Source: Micrococcales bacterium 31B (GTDB lineage Bacteria > Actinomycetota > Actinomycetes > Actinomycetales > Dermabacteraceae). From it: DNA of 42,086 bases. The stretch covers positions 1-42,086 of the forward strand of contig JAFFTF010000009.1 in assembly GCA_022803075.1 (NCBI GenBank). The letters are read 5' to 3'. This document shows positions 24,972 to 33,800 of this stretch, piece by piece; within the stretch, counting starts at the first letter, position 1; each line of letters opens with the position of its first letter. The translations under genes were made by a program, and so were the position numbers. A model generated the notes under the pieces. It ran no database searches. It was given only the letters and a program-made list of their open reading frames with translations, and had not been told where the DNA came from.

Positions 24972-24978
24972 GGTTGGT

Positions 24979-26262
24979 ATGAGTAGTGTTTCGAGCGCCT
25001 CCCACCACCCGAGCCCACCACCCGAGGGGGAACCCCCCGTGCGCCAGGAGACGCCGTTCGAACACTTCTACGCAATCGTTCCCGCGGGCGGTTCGGGGGT
25101 GCGTTTGTGGCCGCTGTCGCGCCGCAATACGCCCAAGTTTTTGATGCACGCGCCGGGGGAGGAGCAGTCGCTGCTGCAGGGCACGGTGGAGCGGTTGCGC
25201 GCGGTGCTCCCCCTCGAGCGCATCATCGTGGTCACCGGGGTGGCGCATGCCGATGCGGTGCGCGAACACCTCCCGGACCTGCCGGAGCAGAACCTGGTCA
25301 GCGAGCCGTCCCCCCGCGATTCCATGGCGGCGATTGGCCTCGCCACCGCGTTGATCGCGCGGCGCGACCCTGCGGCGACGGTGGGCTCGTTCGCCTCAGA
25401 CCACATTATTGAGGACGTGCCCGCGTTTCACGCCGCCATTGCGGAGGCCATTGAGGTCGCCGCGCAGGGCCTCGTGGTCACCATTGGCATCGAGCCGCAG
25501 CGGCCCGCCACGGGTTTTGGCTACATCCTGGCGGGCGATGCTGTGCCCGGGGCACCGAGCGCGCGGACGGTGCTCAGCTTTGTGGAGAAGCCGGACGCCG
25601 AGACCGCCCGCGACTATGTCGAGAGCGGCAAATACCAGTGGAACGCGGGAATGTTTGTCTCGCGGGCCGACGTGCTAATCGAGCACTTGCGGGGCCAGCA
25701 AAGCGGCCTCGCGAAGGGCATCGACAAGTTGGTCGCGGCGTGGGGTGGGCCCAGCCATGCGCAAACCCTTGAGGCGGTGTGGCCCTCGCTCACCCGCATC
25801 GCTATCGATCACGCGATCGCCGAGCCCGTCGCGGCGCGGGGCGGCGTGGCCGTGGTGCCCGCCGAGTTCGGCTGGGACGACATCGGTGATTACCAGGCCC
25901 TGCTGCGCCTCGCCGTGGCCCGAGGGGTGCGCGACGAATCGAGACCGGGCGTGGTGGCGGACGCCGAGGTGGCTGAGTTGCTCGGGCGATCGGCCCCGGA
26001 GATCGCCGACCATTTGGCGCAGGCACGACCGGGGACGACGGGGCTTATGGTGCGGCTCGGGCAGCGGGGCACGCTTGTGGACGTGGACTCGACGGGCGTG
26101 GCGGTGTTGGATTCGGCGCGTGTGGTCGCGACGCTGGGGGTGCAAGACGTCGTGGTGGTCGATGCGGAGGACGTGTTGCTCGTGGCTGCTTTGGAGCGCG
26201 CGCAGGATCTCAAGACCCTCGTGGCCCGTCTCGAGGAGCGCGCAGGCAAGCAGTTCCTGTAG
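24979..26262 (+). CDS. manC: Mannose-1-phosphate guanylyltransferase
   Basis: Makes GDP-mannose from mannose-1-phosphate and GTP, the donor for mannolipids and glycans. The 427-aa protein carries the nucleotide-binding IVPAGGSGVRLWPLSRRNTPKFL-type block near 35-57, PSPRDSMAAIGLA near 115-127, FASDH for metal and sugar binding, FVEKPD, WNAGMF and EFGWDDIGDY. The extra C-terminal stretch of about 80 residues is smaller than the isomerase domain of bifunctional ManC enzymes, so only the transferase activity is likely. I chose ATG 24979 from the -10 box 7 nt before it. A phosphohexomutase gene lies about 9 kb away at 35001-36818. Confidence 0.88.
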   Translation: MSSVSSASHHPSPPPEGEPPVRQETPFEHFYAIVPAGGSGVRLWPLSRRNTPKFLMHAPGEEQSLLQGTVERLRAVLPLERIIVVTGVAHADAVREHLPDLPEQNLVSEPSPRDSMAAIGLATALIARRDPAATVGSFASDHIIEDVPAFHAAIAEAIEVAAQGLVVTIGIEPQRPATGFGYILAGDAVPGAPSARTVLSFVEKPDAETARDYVESGKYQWNAGMFVSRADVLIEHLRGQQSGLAKGIDKLVAAWGGPSHAQTLEAVWPSLTRIAIDHAIAEPVAARGGVAVVPAEFGWDDIGDYQALLRLAVARGVRDESRPGVVADAEVAELLGRSAPEIADHLAQARPGTTGLMVRLGQRGTLVDVDSTGVAVLDSARVVATLGVQDVVVVDAEDVLLVAALERAQDLKTLVARLEERAGKQFL

Positions 26263-26372
26263 TATTTAGACAACCAGCCGGGCTGAAAAAAATCCGGACT
26301 GTCCAAAGTTTGTGCAGGTCACAAGCGTGTTTGAGTTGTGTCAAAATTGCCCGTCGGCGTTTTGTTCACTTC

Positions 26373-26399
26373 TAGACAAAAAAGGCGTTACCCTAATGT
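26373..26399 (+). promoter_or_regulatory. Candidate promoter of the nucleoside transport operon
   Basis: TAGACA (26373-26378), 15-bp spacer, TAATGT (26394-26399). The spacing is short; TTCTAG with an 18-bp spacer is an alternative. The leader would be about 145 nt and includes GCACTC (26486-26491), which can pair with either of two GAGTGC copies (26499-26504, 26513-26518). Upstream, TTGTG-caggt-CACAA (26310-26324) is a possible operator. Confidence 0.4.
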
Positions 26400-26551
26400 G
26401 AATCACACCGGACGGGTCGGCAGGACGACCATCGAACAGTCAACGCCGACACGATCGCTTCCGGCGACCTGCGGCCCCGATTGAGGCACTCCCTTGGCGA
26501 GTGCGACGGTGCGAGTGCATTGGTTTTATCCAGATCCCTCCAGGAGGACTC

Positions 26552-27664
26552 GTGAAGAAGCTCGTCAGCGCCGCCGCAATGCTCACGGCAGCAACCCTCG
26601 CTCTCGGCGCCTGCGCCGCCCCGCCGCCAGAATCGTCGAGTTCGAACTCGGCGTCGGCCTCGACGTCGGGCACCGCGGCCACGACTGACTTCAAGGGCTG
26701 CCTCGTCTCCGACTCGGGCGGTTTCGACGATAAGTCGTTCAACCAGTCGGCCAAGGACGGCATGGAGGCCTCCAAGACGGCCCTCGGCATTCAGGTGGCC
26801 GAAGTGCAGTCCAAGGCCGAGGCCGATTACGACCAGAATCTCGCGGCCATGAAGCAGCAGAACTGCAACATCATCGTGACGGTCGGCTTCAACCTCGCGG
26901 CCGGCACGGGCAAGGCAGCCCAGGCCAACCCGGGCACCAAGTACGCGATCATCGACTCGACGGCCTCCAATGCGGACGGCTCGCCCCTCACGCTCGACAA
27001 CGTGAAGCCGATCCTCTTCGACACGGCGCAGGCCTCCTACCTCGCGGGCTACCTCGCGGCGGGCATGTCGAAGACCGGCACGGTGGCCACCTATGGCGGC
27101 ATGAAGCTGCCGTCGGTCACCATCTTCATGGACGGCTTCGCGGACGGTGTGGCGAAGTACAACGCGGACAACGGCAAGACGGTCAAGGTGCTCGGCTGGG
27201 ACAAGGCCGCGCAGAACGGCTCGTTCGTCGGCGACTTCAAGAACGTCACGCAGGGCAAGCAGCTCACGAGTGGCTTCATCTCGCAGGGCGCCGACATCAT
27301 CATGCCCGTCGCCGGCCCGGTCGGCGGCGGCACGCTCGCGGCGGCCAAGGAGAAGCCCGGCACCATGGTGATCTGGGTGGACGCAGACGGCACGCTCACC
27401 AACCCGAGCGACTCGGGCCTGATTCTCACCTCGGTCATGAAGCAGATCTCGCCGGCCGTGCAGGACGTCGTGAAGACCTCCTCCGAAGATTCGTTCGATA
27501 ACACCCCCTACGTGGGCACTCTCGAAAACGGCGGCGTCGGTCTCGCGCCCTACCATGACTTCGATTCTCAGGTCCCCGCCGACCTGAAGGCCAAGGTGGA
27601 GCAGCTGCAGAAGGACATTATCGCGGGCACGATCAAGGTCGAGTCGGCGAGCACGCCTAAGTAA
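26552..27664 (+). CDS. BMP/PnrA-family nucleoside-binding lipoprotein
   Basis: A 370-aa surface lipoprotein of a nucleoside ABC importer. The signal peptide is MKKLVSAAAMLTAATLALGA with lipobox LGAC (Cys21), then a Ser/Ala linker. The binding domain opens GCLVSDSGGFDDKSFNQSA, the classic BMP start that contacts the ligand, and contains VGFNLAAG, YLAGYLAAGMSKTG and GWDKAAQNGSFVGDF. GTG 26552 follows a perfect AGGAGG at 4 nt; an upstream ATG at 26501 lacks family support. It is separated from the ATPase gene by a hairpin that should make the lipoprotein more abundant than the membrane parts. Confidence 0.93.
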   Translation: MKKLVSAAAMLTAATLALGACAAPPPESSSSNSASASTSGTAATTDFKGCLVSDSGGFDDKSFNQSAKDGMEASKTALGIQVAEVQSKAEADYDQNLAAMKQQNCNIIVTVGFNLAAGTGKAAQANPGTKYAIIDSTASNADGSPLTLDNVKPILFDTAQASYLAGYLAAGMSKTGTVATYGGMKLPSVTIFMDGFADGVAKYNADNGKTVKVLGWDKAAQNGSFVGDFKNVTQGKQLTSGFISQGADIIMPVAGPVGGGTLAAAKEKPGTMVIWVDADGTLTNPSDSGLILTSVMKQISPAVQDVVKTSSEDSFDNTPYVGTLENGGVGLAPYHDFDSQVPADLKAKVEQLQKDIIAGTIKVESASTPK

Positions 27665-27671
27665 AGGAACG

Positions 27672-27716
27672 GCCGTGGGGGCTCACTGCGCACACTGCGT
27701 GAGTGGCCCCCACGGT
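27672..27716 (+). terminator. Intercistronic hairpin, likely partial terminator
   Basis: CCGTGGGGG (27673-27681) pairs with CCCCCACGG (27707-27715); inside, CTCAC pairs with GTGAG across a TGG bulge. The tail is tcatattc. It starts 9 nt after the lipoprotein stop. Confidence 0.65.
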
Positions 27717-27801
27717 CATATTCTGGGTACGGACGCTCCGGCGGACCGCGCCCCCGGCCGCATCGTGACGGTGACACCGCCCGCATGCAGTGAGGATCGC
27801 T

Positions 27802-29337
27802 ATGAAACTCGAACTCAGAGGCATTACTAAGGTCTTTGGTTCGCTGATCGCCAACGACGACATCAATATCGTCGTGGACGAGAATCAAATTCACTGCCTG
27901 GTCGGCGAGAACGGCGCCGGCAAGAGCACGCTGATGAATGTCATTTACGGCCTGTACGACCCCGACGGCGGCGAGATCCTGGTCGATGACGTGGTGCAGC
28001 ACTTCAAGGGCCCCCGCGACGCCATGGCGGCCGGTATCGGCATGGTGCACCAACACTTCATGCTGGTTCCCAACTTCACGGTCGCCGAGAACGTCGTGCT
28101 CGGCAACGAGCGCACCAAGGCCGGCGGGTTCCTTGACCTCGGCGAGGCGCGCGAGCGCGTTCGCGACATCTCGAAGCGCTTCAACTTTGCCGTGGACCCC
28201 GACGCCGTCGTCGAGGACCTTCCTATCGGCGTGCAGCAGCGCGTCGAGATCATCAAGGCGCTCGCTCGCGACGCGCGCGTGTTGATTCTCGACGAGCCGA
28301 CCGCGGTGCTGACCCCGCAGGAGACCGACGAACTTCTCAACATCATGGGCCAGCTCAAAGAGTCCGGCACCTCCATCGTGTTCATCACCCATAAGCTGCG
28401 CGAGGTGCGGGCCGTTGCCGACAAGATCACCGTGATCCGGCGAGGGAGGGTGGTGGGGGAAGCCAGCCCCGCGGCGTCCGAAAAGGAACTGGCCGCCATG
28501 ATGGTGGGCCGACCCGTCGAGCTCAGCCTCAACAAGCCGGTCGCGAGCGGTGACCAGACCATGCTGCAGATCCGGGACCTCAAGGTGGTGGACTCGCGCG
28601 GCATTAACGTGGTCGATCACCTCGACCTGGAGGTACGGGCGGGCGAGATTGTTGCGGTCGCGGGCATCCAGGGCAACGGTCAGACCGAGCTCACCGAGGC
28701 TATTCTCGGGGCCACCAAGGCGACCGGTTCCATCACGCTCGACGGCGAGGAACTGCTCGGCAAGCGCATCAAGCACGTGCTCGAAGCCGGTATCGGCTTC
28801 GTTCCGGAGGACCGCAAGATCGACGGCCTCGTGCTGGATTACTCGGTGGCCGAGAACCTGGTGCTCGACCTGTTCGACAAGCCGCCCTATTCGAAGGGCC
28901 CCGCCCTCGACCTGCGGGCGATTCAGCGCAATGCCACGGCCCGCATTGAAGAGTTTGATATTCGCACGCAGAGCCCTCACCAGCACGCGGGCAAGCTCTC
29001 GGGCGGTAATCAGCAGAAGATCGTGATGGCTCGCGAGCTCGCGCGACCCCTCAAACTCTTCATCGCGTCGCAGCCCACTCGCGGCGTCGACGTGGGCTCC
29101 ATCGAGTTTCTGCATCGCCGCATCGTCGCCGAACGCGACAAGGGCACCGCGGTATTGATCGTCTCCACCGAACTCGACGAAGTGCTCGAGCTCGCCGATC
29201 GCATCGCGGTCATGTATCACGGCCGCGTCGTCGGCATCGTCCCCGCCAAAACCTCTCGCGACGTGCTCGGCCTCATGATGGCCGGCAACACCGCCGAGGA
29301 GGCCATGGCCCACGCCACCCCAGGAGGTGCACAATGA
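27802..29337 (+). CDS. Nucleoside ABC transporter ATPase (two ABC domains)
   Basis: A 511-aa double ATPase of the YufO/sugar-importer type. Domain 1 has Walker A GENGAGKST (35-43), signature LPIGVQQR and Walker B VLILDEPTAVLTPQE. Domain 2 has a degenerate Walker A (GIQGNGQTE), signature LSGGNQQK and altered Walker B LFIASQPTRGVD, where Ala-Ser-Gln replaces Asp-Glu. This asymmetry is normal for the family. ATG 27802 follows GAGGAT; an in-frame GTG at 27790 is less likely. It overlaps permease 1 by 4 nt. Confidence 0.92.
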   Translation: MKLELRGITKVFGSLIANDDINIVVDENQIHCLVGENGAGKSTLMNVIYGLYDPDGGEILVDDVVQHFKGPRDAMAAGIGMVHQHFMLVPNFTVAENVVLGNERTKAGGFLDLGEARERVRDISKRFNFAVDPDAVVEDLPIGVQQRVEIIKALARDARVLILDEPTAVLTPQETDELLNIMGQLKESGTSIVFITHKLREVRAVADKITVIRRGRVVGEASPAASEKELAAMMVGRPVELSLNKPVASGDQTMLQIRDLKVVDSRGINVVDHLDLEVRAGEIVAVAGIQGNGQTELTEAILGATKATGSITLDGEELLGKRIKHVLEAGIGFVPEDRKIDGLVLDYSVAENLVLDLFDKPPYSKGPALDLRAIQRNATARIEEFDIRTQSPHQHAGKLSGGNQQKIVMARELARPLKLFIASQPTRGVDVGSIEFLHRRIVAERDKGTAVLIVSTELDEVLELADRIAVMYHGRVVGIVPAKTSRDVLGLMMAGNTAEEAMAHATPGGAQ

Positions 29338-30677
29338 GCGACGACAACCGGGGCCCCAATCTCAGCAAGTCCGCCCCGCCGGCTGACGCCGACAAGGCAG
29401 CGGACAAGGCAGCAGACGCTGCGACCCCCGCAGCGGGCGCGCTCAAGAGCAGCGGCGCCGTCGACGCGGCCCGCCTCGTCGAGACCGAAGACAAGGGCCT
29501 GCTGCGCAAGATCGTTGATTCGTCGGCGCTCGTCACCGCGCTCGCCATGGTGTGCGCCCTGATCGTGGGCTCTATTCTGATCGCTGCCGTCGACCCGGAC
29601 GTGCAGGCCGCCGCCCAGTACTTCTTTGGTCGCCCCGGCGACACCCTAACCGCCGTGTGGGAGTCCATCTCGGGTGCCTACGTGGCCCTGTTCCAGGGCG
29701 CCGTGCTGAACTCCGGCGGCGGAAATATCACGGGCGTGCTCGAACCCCTCATCAACTCGGTGACCTACTCGGCGCCGCTGATCCTCGCCGCCCTCGGCAT
29801 CTCGGTCGCGTTCCGCGCCGGCATGTTCAACATCGGCGGTCAGGGCCAGGCCGTGATGGGCACGATCCTCTCGGCGTACATCGGCTTCGCGTGGAACCTG
29901 CCCCCCGTGCTGCACCTGTTCGTCGCCATCCTCGGCGGCATCCTCGCGGGTGGCCTCTACGCGGGCATCGCGGGCGCCCTCAAGGCGCGGTTTGGCGCGC
30001 ACGAGGTGATCACCACGATCATGCTGAACTCGATCGCCGTGAACTTCGTGGCCTGGTTTCTCACGCTCGGCCCGATCAGCGTGGGCGGGCAACCCAAATC
30101 GCCCCCCCTGGCGTCCAGTGCCCAATACCCGCTGCTGATGGGCTCGTATTTCAAGCTGCACCTCGGGGTCATCGTGGCGCTCCTCGCCGCCGTGTTCGTG
30201 TGGTGGCTCATGAACCGCTCGACCCTCGGCTTCGTGTATCGCGCCGTGGGCTCGAACGCCGACGCGGCGCGCACCGCGGGCATGAGCGTGCCCTTCGCGA
30301 CGTTTAGCGTCATGGTCATCTCGGGCGCCCTGTGCGGGCTCGCGGGAGCCACCCAGGTGCTCGGCACGGAACACGTGCTCACCGCGGAGATCGTGGGCAC
30401 GATGGGCTTCGACGCCATCACCGTGGCCCTGCTCGGCCGGTCGCGACCCGTCGGCGTCGTATTCGCGGGCCTGCTGTTCTCGATACTCACCACGGGCGGT
30501 CGCTTCATGCAGATCGTGACGGGCACGCCCATCGACATCGTGCAGGTAGTGCAGGCCATGATCGTGCTATTCATCGCGGCACCCCCGCTCGTCAAGGCGA
30601 TCTTCGGGCTCAGTCGCAAGCGCAAGACGCCCGCTATTCGCACCGCCACCACCTCGACCCAGGGAGCGCAGGCATGA
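29334..30677 (+). CDS. Nucleoside ABC transporter permease 1 (YufP-like)
   Basis: A 447-aa membrane protein with about 10 hydrophobic segments of the BPD_transp_2 family. Landmarks are PLILAALGISVAFRAGMFNI, GGQGQAVMG, FGAHEVITTIMLN, and GFDAITVALLGR, the ATPase-coupling region. The first 65 residues are hydrophilic with repeated DKAAD units, longer than in most relatives. The ATG overlaps the ATPase stop (ATGA) and follows AGGAGG. Confidence 0.92.
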   Translation: MSDDNRGPNLSKSAPPADADKAADKAADAATPAAGALKSSGAVDAARLVETEDKGLLRKIVDSSALVTALAMVCALIVGSILIAAVDPDVQAAAQYFFGRPGDTLTAVWESISGAYVALFQGAVLNSGGGNITGVLEPLINSVTYSAPLILAALGISVAFRAGMFNIGGQGQAVMGTILSAYIGFAWNLPPVLHLFVAILGGILAGGLYAGIAGALKARFGAHEVITTIMLNSIAVNFVAWFLTLGPISVGGQPKSPPLASSAQYPLLMGSYFKLHLGVIVALLAAVFVWWLMNRSTLGFVYRAVGSNADAARTAGMSVPFATFSVMVISGALCGLAGATQVLGTEHVLTAEIVGTMGFDAITVALLGRSRPVGVVFAGLLFSILTTGGRFMQIVTGTPIDIVQVVQAMIVLFIAAPPLVKAIFGLSRKRKTPAIRTATTSTQGAQA

Positions 30678-31999
30678 GCGTCAAGACTCCACCCCTGACC
30701 GGCGCCATCACGGGCAGCGAATCGTTCGCGGCCCGATTGCGCGCCAACCTGAAGGGCCCCGTCGGGTTCGCGATCTTCACTGTGCTGGGCGCGCTGCTGT
30801 TCGTCGGTGCAGGCCACAGCAGCCTGAGCTCGACGTTCACCATTTCGCGCGCGAGCGACTTCGCCACGATTCCCAGCATCGTCGTGCCCTCGGTCGGCAT
30901 CGGCGTGGCCCTCGTGCTCGTGTGCGCCGCGATCACGGTGTACGCCACGCTGCGCGTGGGGGCCGGACGCCCGGTACCTCCCTGGCTGGCCATCACCTTC
31001 GGCGTGGCCTGGCTGCTGGGGTTCCTGGCCTGGGCCGCCGCGGGCAAGAGCCTGCCGCTGACCGACCTGTTGCAGAGTGCGCTCGCGCTCTCCGTGCCGC
31101 TCATCTTCGGTGCGCTCGCCGGTATCCTCAGCGAGCGCGTCGGCGTCGTGAACATCGCCATCGAGGGCCAGCTGCTGCTCGGTGCGTTCGGTTCGGTGCT
31201 GATCGGCTCGGCCACCGGCAACCCCTACCTCGGCATCATCGGCGCCCCCCTCGGCGGCCTCGTGATGGGGGCGCTGCTCGCCCTGTTCGCGATCAAGTAC
31301 GCGGTCGATCAGATCATCGTCGGCGTCGTGTTGAACGTACTGGCCTCGGGCCTCACGGGGTTCCTGTTCGGTTCGCTGCTGGCGGCCAATGGCAACGCCC
31401 TGAATCAGGCCATGCAGCTGCCGACCGTGGCGCTGCCCGGGCTCTCGCAGGTGCCCGTGATCGGCCCGATTCTGTTTAACCAGACCATCCTCGTGTACCT
31501 CATGTATGTGATCGTCGCGGCGGTCTCGATCGGCCTGTTCAAGACCAAGTGGGGTCTGCGCGTGCGCGCCGTCGGCGAGCACCCGCACGCGGCCGACACC
31601 ATGGGCATCAACGTGAACCTCACGCGGTGGAAGAACGTGCTGCTCGCGGGCGCGGTGGCCGGCCTGGGCGGCGCGGTGCTGACCCTCGGCACGGGCGTCG
31701 CGTTCACGAAAGACATGTCTGCCGGGCAGGGTTACATCGCCCTCGCGGCCATGATCCTGGGCCGCTGGAACCCGCGGGGGGCCGTGATCGCCTCGCTCAT
31801 GTTTGGCTTCGCCAACGCCCTGCAAATTCAGCTCGGCATCTTCAACTCGGTGGTGGTGCCCGACGTACAGACCGTGAACATCCCGACGCAGTTCCTGCTC
31901 ATGCTGCCCTACGTGGTGACCATCTTCGCCGTGGCGGGCCTCGTGGGCCGCGTGCGCGGTCCCGCGGCGGCCGGCACCCCCTACGAGAAGAGCCACTAG
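30674..31999 (+). CDS. Nucleoside ABC transporter permease 2 (YufQ-like)
   Basis: A 441-aa partner permease. The core from about 135 onward has LIFGALAGILSERVGVVNIA, EGQLLLGAFG, YAVDQIIVGVVLN, GEHPHAADTMGINV and GYIALAAMILGRWNP, all typical. About 130 N-terminal residues hold extra hydrophobic segments in addition to the usual fold. The ATG overlaps the permease 1 stop by 4 nt. With the lipoprotein and ATPase it completes the importer. Confidence 0.92.
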   Translation: MSVKTPPLTGAITGSESFAARLRANLKGPVGFAIFTVLGALLFVGAGHSSLSSTFTISRASDFATIPSIVVPSVGIGVALVLVCAAITVYATLRVGAGRPVPPWLAITFGVAWLLGFLAWAAAGKSLPLTDLLQSALALSVPLIFGALAGILSERVGVVNIAIEGQLLLGAFGSVLIGSATGNPYLGIIGAPLGGLVMGALLALFAIKYAVDQIIVGVVLNVLASGLTGFLFGSLLAANGNALNQAMQLPTVALPGLSQVPVIGPILFNQTILVYLMYVIVAAVSIGLFKTKWGLRVRAVGEHPHAADTMGINVNLTRWKNVLLAGAVAGLGGAVLTLGTGVAFTKDMSAGQGYIALAAMILGRWNPRGAVIASLMFGFANALQIQLGIFNSVVVPDVQTVNIPTQFLLMLPYVVTIFAVAGLVGRVRGPAAAGTPYEKSH

Positions 32000-32010
32000 G
32001 CACCGAGTAA

Positions 32011-32039
32011 CGGCGTGGCCCGCGAGCCGGGCCACGCCG
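32011..32039 (+). terminator. GC-rich hairpin between permease 2 and cdd
   Basis: CGGCGTGGCCC (32011-32021), loop gcgagcc, GGGCCACGCCG (32029-32039). No T-run; perhaps a partial terminator or an RNA-stability element within the operon. Confidence 0.55.
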
Positions 32040-32064
32040 CCCCCAAACCGTCGAAAGAATGCAG

Positions 32065-32490
32065 ATGCCTGAAAAATACCTGCCCCGCGACGCGTCCGAG
32101 ATTGATTTCGACACGCTGCGCCAACACGCCACCGACGCCATGCGCAAGGCCTACGCGCCGTATTCGAAGTTCAACGTGGGCGCGGCCGCTTACGTAGACG
32201 ACGGCCGCATCATCGCGGGCTGCAACGTCGAGAACGCCTCCTACGGCGTGGGCCTGTGCGCCGAATGCGCCCTCGTGGGCGCCCTGCACATGAGCGGCGG
32301 CGGCAAGATCGTCGCGTTCACGTGCGTCGATGGCCACGGCAACATCCTGATGCCCTGCGGCCGCTGCCGCCAGCTGCTGTGGGAGAACTCCCTGCCCGAC
32401 ATGATCATGGAGACCGTGTCTGGAATTAAACGACTGCACGACGTACTGCCCGACGCTTTCGGGCCAGCCGACCTTGAGGAAAGAGCATGA
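32065..32490 (+). CDS. cdd: Cytidine deaminase
   Basis: Converts cytidine and deoxycytidine to uridine forms. The 141-aa tetrameric type has Cys65 and the catalytic Glu67 in LCAECALV and PCGRCRQ with Cys98 and Cys101 as zinc ligands; NVENASYG binds the nucleoside. ATG 32065 is placed suitably after GAAAGA, while ATG 32059 is too close to it. The stop overlaps deoA (ATGA). Confidence 0.94.
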   Translation: MPEKYLPRDASEIDFDTLRQHATDAMRKAYAPYSKFNVGAAAYVDDGRIIAGCNVENASYGVGLCAECALVGALHMSGGGKIVAFTCVDGHGNILMPCGRCRQLLWENSLPDMIMETVSGIKRLHDVLPDAFGPADLEERA

Positions 32491-33800
32491 TGAGCACGAA
32501 CCCAGCGCGAAACACCGAACCGTTCGACGCCGTCGACGTGATCCGCGTCAAGCGCGATAAGGGCGTGTTGAGCCCCAAGCAGATCGACTGGGTGATCGAC
32601 GCGTACACGCGCGGCGTGGTGGCCGACGAGCAAATGTCGGCGCTCAACATGGCCATCTTTCTAAACGGCATGTCGGGAGACGAGATCTCCCGCTGGACCG
32701 CCGCCATGATCGCCTCGGGCGAGCGCATGGACTTCTCGGGGCTCTCGCGCCCCACGAGCGATAAGCACTCGACGGGCGGCGTGGGCGACAAGATCACCCT
32801 GCCCCTCGCCCCGCTCGTCGCCGTGTTTGACGTGGCCGTTCCCCAGCTTTCTGGCCGGGGGCTGGGCCACACGGGCGGCACGCTCGACAAGCTGGAGGCG
32901 ATCGCCGGCTGGCGGGCCAACCTCAGCAACGAAGAGATCTTCGCCCAGCTCGAAAGCGTCGGGGCCGTGATCTGCGCTGCGGGCGCCGGCCTCGCACCGG
33001 CCGACAAGAAGCTCTACGCGCTGCGCGACGTGACCTCGACCGTGGAGGCGATTCCCCTCATCGCGTCGTCGATCATGTCGAAGAAGATCGCCGAGGGCAC
33101 GGGCTCGCTCGTGCTCGACGTGAAGGTCGGCAGCGGCGCGTTCATGAAGGAGGTCGACAAGGCTCGCGAGCTCGCGCAGACGATGGTCGAGCTCGGCAAG
33201 AGCGCAGGCGTGCACACCGTGGCGCTCATGACCGACATGTCGGTGCCCCTCGGCCTGACGGCGGGCAACGCCCTCGAGGTACGCGAGTCGATCGAGGTGT
33301 TGCAGGGCGGAGGCCCCGAGGACGTCATCGAATTGACCGTGGCCCTTGCCGAGGAAATGCTCGCGGGCGCGGGCCGCACCGACGTCGATGTGCGCGCGGC
33401 CCTGGCCGATGGCCGTGCCTATGACAAGTGGCGTGACATGATCGCGGCCCAGGGCGGCGACAACGATGCTCCGTTGCCCGTGGCCAAGTACAACGAGCAG
33501 ATCGTGGCCGCGGCCGACGGCGTGCTGAGCGGCGTGGACGCTCTCGCCGTCGGCGTCGCGGCGTGGCGCCTCGGCGCGGGCCGGGCCCGCAAGGAAGAGC
33601 CCGTGCAGGCGGGCGCGGGCGTAGAATTGTTCGCCAAGCCCGGTGCCACGGTGCGCGCCGGCCAGGTGATCGCGACGCTGCACACCGACACCCCCGAGCG
33701 CTTCGGCCGCGCCAAGGAGGCACTCGACGGTGCGTTCACGATCGCCCCGGCGGGCACAGAGGTGGCTCCCTCGAAGATCGTCCTGGAACGGATCGCATAA
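32487..33800 (+). CDS. deoA: Thymidine/pyrimidine-nucleoside phosphorylase
   Basis: Splits pyrimidine nucleosides with phosphate to a base and (deoxy)ribose-1-phosphate. The 437-aa protein has [10 protein letters not shown], the family signature [38 protein letters not shown], and the C-terminal alpha/beta domain. ATG 32487 follows GAGGAAAG; a second ATG lies at 32490. It receives uridine forms from Cdd. Confidence 0.94.
   Translation: MMSTNPARNTEPFDAVDVIRVKRDKGVLSPKQIDWVIDAYTRGVVADEQMSALNMAIFLNGMSGDEISRWTAAMIASGERMDFSGLSRPTSDKHSTGGVGDKITLPLAPLVAVFDVAVPQLSGRGLGHTGGTLDKLEAIAGWRANLSNEEIFAQLESVGAVICAAGAGLAPADKKLYALRDVTSTVEAIPLIASSIMSKKIAEGTGSLVLDVKVGSGAFMKEVDKARELAQTMVELGKSAGVHTVALMTDMSVPLGLTAGNALEVRESIEVLQGGGPEDVIELTVALAEEMLAGAGRTDVDVRAALADGRAYDKWRDMIAAQGGDNDAPLPVAKYNEQIVAAADGVLSGVDALAVGVAAWRLGAGRARKEEPVQAGAGVELFAKPGATVRAGQVIATLHTDTPERFGRAKEALDGAFTIAPAGTEVAPSKIVLERIA

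Larger units (their letters stand above)
24627..24978. other. Divergent intergenic region between sdhC and manC
   Basis: No gene is supported in this 350-bp stretch. It holds the structured sdh leader (24662-24716), an 8-bp motif pair CTTTAGTC (24764-24771) and GACTAAAG (24811-24818) in inverted orientation 39 bp apart, and the manC promoter (24966-24971). The sdh promoter was not located with confidence; TAAAGT on the minus strand, overlapping the 24764-24771 motif, is one candidate -10. Confidence 0.6.

Noticed and set aside
26310-26324. TTGTG-caggt-CACAA as a CRP/GlxR binding site
   Set aside because: The half-site spacing is 3 bp too short for the TGTGA-N6-TCACA consensus; kept only as an unassigned dyad.
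29957-32035. 692-codon minus-strand frame opposite the two permease genes
   Set aside because: Antisense shadow of membrane proteins with strong family matches.
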